From: Actinomycetota bacterium
GTDB lineage: Bacteria; Actinomycetota; Humimicrobiia; Hakubellales; JAMDDV01
NCBI GenBank assembly: GCA_023488455.1
Contig: JAMDDV010000040.1
Span: 1-64,000 of the forward strand
Direction of reading: 5' to 3'
Length of the DNA stretch: 64,000 bases
Shown: positions 62,688 to 64,000 of the stretch, in pieces
How positions within the stretch are numbered: position 1 is the first letter of the stretch
Layout: every line of letters begins with the position of its first letter
Position numbers and translations under genes: made by a program
The notes under the pieces: model-generated
What the model was told of the DNA's origin: nothing
Seen by the model: the letters and a program-made list of their open reading frames with translations, nothing else
The model's database searches: none

Positions 62688-64000
62688 TCAGCCCTGGCTT
62701 ACCGCTATCTGGATAACCATTCCCCTTTGCATTATTTCGAAGGTTTCGGGTTTTGTTGGGTCGGGATTTTGCCCGAATACTATTCCAGGTGGTACGTTTG
62801 GATTGGGTTGTTCGAGTACCTGGACACCGTACCCCAGACCTTCGAGGGTCTGAACAGCCTGGTCGCGGGGCATTCCCGCAACGTTCGGGTATGCTGGTAC
62901 GGCGTGTATGTCGCAATATTCCTGGGGTTCGCCACCTGCTGATACGGTTATGGTTATTAATGACTCTTCGGGACATTCAGCCACTGGTGATTTCATGGAC
63001 TCCTGGCATATTATGACCTGCACTTTCATATCCTCTGGCTTTTCGAAGTTTGATGGTTCGACGTCTTCAAGCGCCTTTTCCATGAAGGCTTTCCATATCC
63101 TGGCGGGAAATGAACCGCCCTGGACTCGCACACCTCTGATGTTTTCCATTTTGATGTATGCTTCTGGATGTCCCATCCAGACGGCTGCAGCTAAATCGGG
63201 AGTGTAGCCCACAAACCATGCGTCCTGCCTGAACTCGGTGGTTCCCGTCTTTCCGGCGGCTGGTCTTCCAAAATATGCGTTTCCGCCAGTTCCACCGAGG
63301 ATAACCTGCTCAAGTATCTTGGTCGTCCTATACGCAGTTAGCTCTGATATGACCCGTCGTCCCTCTACGACATTGCTGAATAATATGTTGCCATCTTTAT
63401 CTATGATCTTCGTGATGCTAGTTGGGGGTATATGAACGCCTTTATTGGCTAACGTTGCAAATGCGCTTGCCATATCGAGCGTGGAGACGCCTGTGGTTAG
63501 TCCGCCGAGTCCTATTGCTGGCAGCGGCTCCAGTTTAGTGCTGATGCCCATGTCCATGGCGAGCCGCGCGACTTTTGCAGCCCCTATCCTTGCAATGAGT
63601 TGAGCAAAAACAATGTTTACCGAGTGCTTTGTTGCTTCGACTATGCTCATGTAGGGAACATCAAACTGTTCGCCGAAATAGTTCTCCACCTCCCAATCCG
63701 GGCCAGGAAGTGTAAGCAATATGGGCCCATTTGGCCTGAACGCCATGTAGGGCGAGTAGTTGTTTTCCAGTGCTGATATCAGCACAAATACCTTGAACGT
63801 CGAGCCTGGTTGTCTTTTTGCCTGAGTTGCCAGGTTGAACTTGTTTGCCGTGAAATCCTTTCCACCGACCATGGCTTTTATATAACCTGTTTTTGGATCA
63901 ACTGCCAGCAGTGCCGCAGATGGATCATTGGGATCAAAAAGGATCTTATCTATCGCCTCTTCGGCATATTTCTGAGTTTTAGGGTCAATTGTGGTGTAAA
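62688..64000 (-). CDS. Class A penicillin-binding protein with PASTA domain (5' part outside the window)
   Basis: The frame is open beyond the window's right end. The visible part is the transpeptidase domain: AKRQPGSTFKVFVL (SxxK), HSVNIVF (SxN) and PAAGKTGTTEF (KTG). The C-terminal 80 residues, with PNVAGMPRDQAVQTLEGLGY, are a PASTA domain. The glycosyltransferase domain is presumably upstream. Such proteins build peptidoglycan and are typical of Gram-positive lineages. The last gene of the window is convergent with tupC. Confidence 0.9.
   Translation of the reverse strand, partial: YTTIDPKTQKYAEEAIDKILFDPNDPSAALLAVDPKTGYIKAMVGGKDFTANKFNLATQAKRQPGSTFKVFVLISALENNYSPYMAFRPNGPILLTLPGPDWEVENYFGEQFDVPYMSIVEATKHSVNIVFAQLIARIGAAKVARLAMDMGISTKLEPLPAIGLGGLTTGVSTLDMASAFATLANKGVHIPPTSITKIIDKDGNILFSNVVEGRRVISELTAYRTTKILEQVILGGTGGNAYFGRPAAGKTGTTEFRQDAWFVGYTPDLAAAVWMGHPEAYIKMENIRGVRVQGGSFPARIWKAFMEKALEDVEPSNFEKPEDMKVQVIICQESMKSPVAECPEESLITITVSAGGEPQEYCDIHAVPAYPNVAGMPRDQAVQTLEGLGYGVQVLEQPNPNVPPGIVFGQNPDPTKPETFEIMQRGMVIQIAVSQG

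Noticed and set aside
1..64000. CRISPR array or cas genes
   Set aside because: No regularly spaced short repeats and no Cas-like protein were seen. The dispersed repeats are kilobases apart.

Overview
The window looks like part of a chromosome from an uncultured, fairly low-GC bacterium with Gram-positive-type envelope genes: a class A penicillin-binding protein ending in a PASTA domain, an LCP-family protein, Lgt, CcdA and lipoproteins with clear lipoboxes. Several genes start with TTG (gltX, tupA, a TolB-like gene, an ABC ATPase). A deep-branching actinobacterial or related lineage would fit, but no gene here fixes the taxon. Core genes (51.3-52.8 kb and 54.8-64 kb) are visibly richer in G+C than most of the middle of the window, and a few island genes (the STAND-PRTase gene and the type III methyltransferase) also differ in base composition from their neighbours.

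Layout. 0-10.5 kb: ordinary and scattered genes (iron-sulfur flavoprotein, MFS transporter, ABC-2 exporter with a frameshifted ATPase, DUF4143 ATPase, Band 7 protein, two lipoproteins, aldo/keto reductase, TfoX-N protein). 10.6-47 kb: a long accessory region that reads as a defence and conflict island: a dead MqsR toxin with an MqsA-Panacea antitoxin, DUF3800, nucleoside deoxyribosyltransferase-like plus ImmA/IrrE peptidase, a small membrane protein plus a dCTP-deaminase/dUTPase-like protein, a frameshifted TIR-like protein, a five-gene operon with two GIY-YIG proteins, DUF6884 and a PD-(D/E)XK protein, a cluster of small HTH proteins ending in an Mrr-like protein, a type III restriction-modification locus with a class II glutamine amidotransferase between mod and res, nested insertion sequences (IS3 inside IS1182-like), a PIG-L deacetylase, two membrane proteins, a STAND NTPase fused to a PRTase-CE-type effector domain, and a 1264-residue PD-(D/E)XK-STAND protein. 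47-51.3 kb: a methyltransferase, tRNA-Gln(CTG), a SEC-C protein, BrnTA and AbiE-type toxin-antitoxin pairs. 51.3-55 kb: gltX, a DUF6978-DUF1828 pair, a ribbon-helix-helix protein and a HicB remnant. 54.8-64 kb: lgt, ccdA, TrmO-FmdE fusion, LCP protein, TolB-like lipoprotein, tungstate transporter tupABC and the 3' part of a ponA-like gene.

Cross-cutting observations. At least six genes are broken by a single missing base, several in short homopolymer runs, which raises the question of sequencing error against true decay. A dispersed intergenic repeat (core GTGGCTGAGCA, extended consensus about 40-100 bp) occurs at five sites. Decayed copies of IS1182-like and IS21-like elements recur. The best candidates for undescribed systems are the GIY-YIG/DUF6884/PD-(D/E)XK operon (17.1-20.2 kb) and the multi-HTH plus Mrr-like cluster (21.0-23.3 kb).
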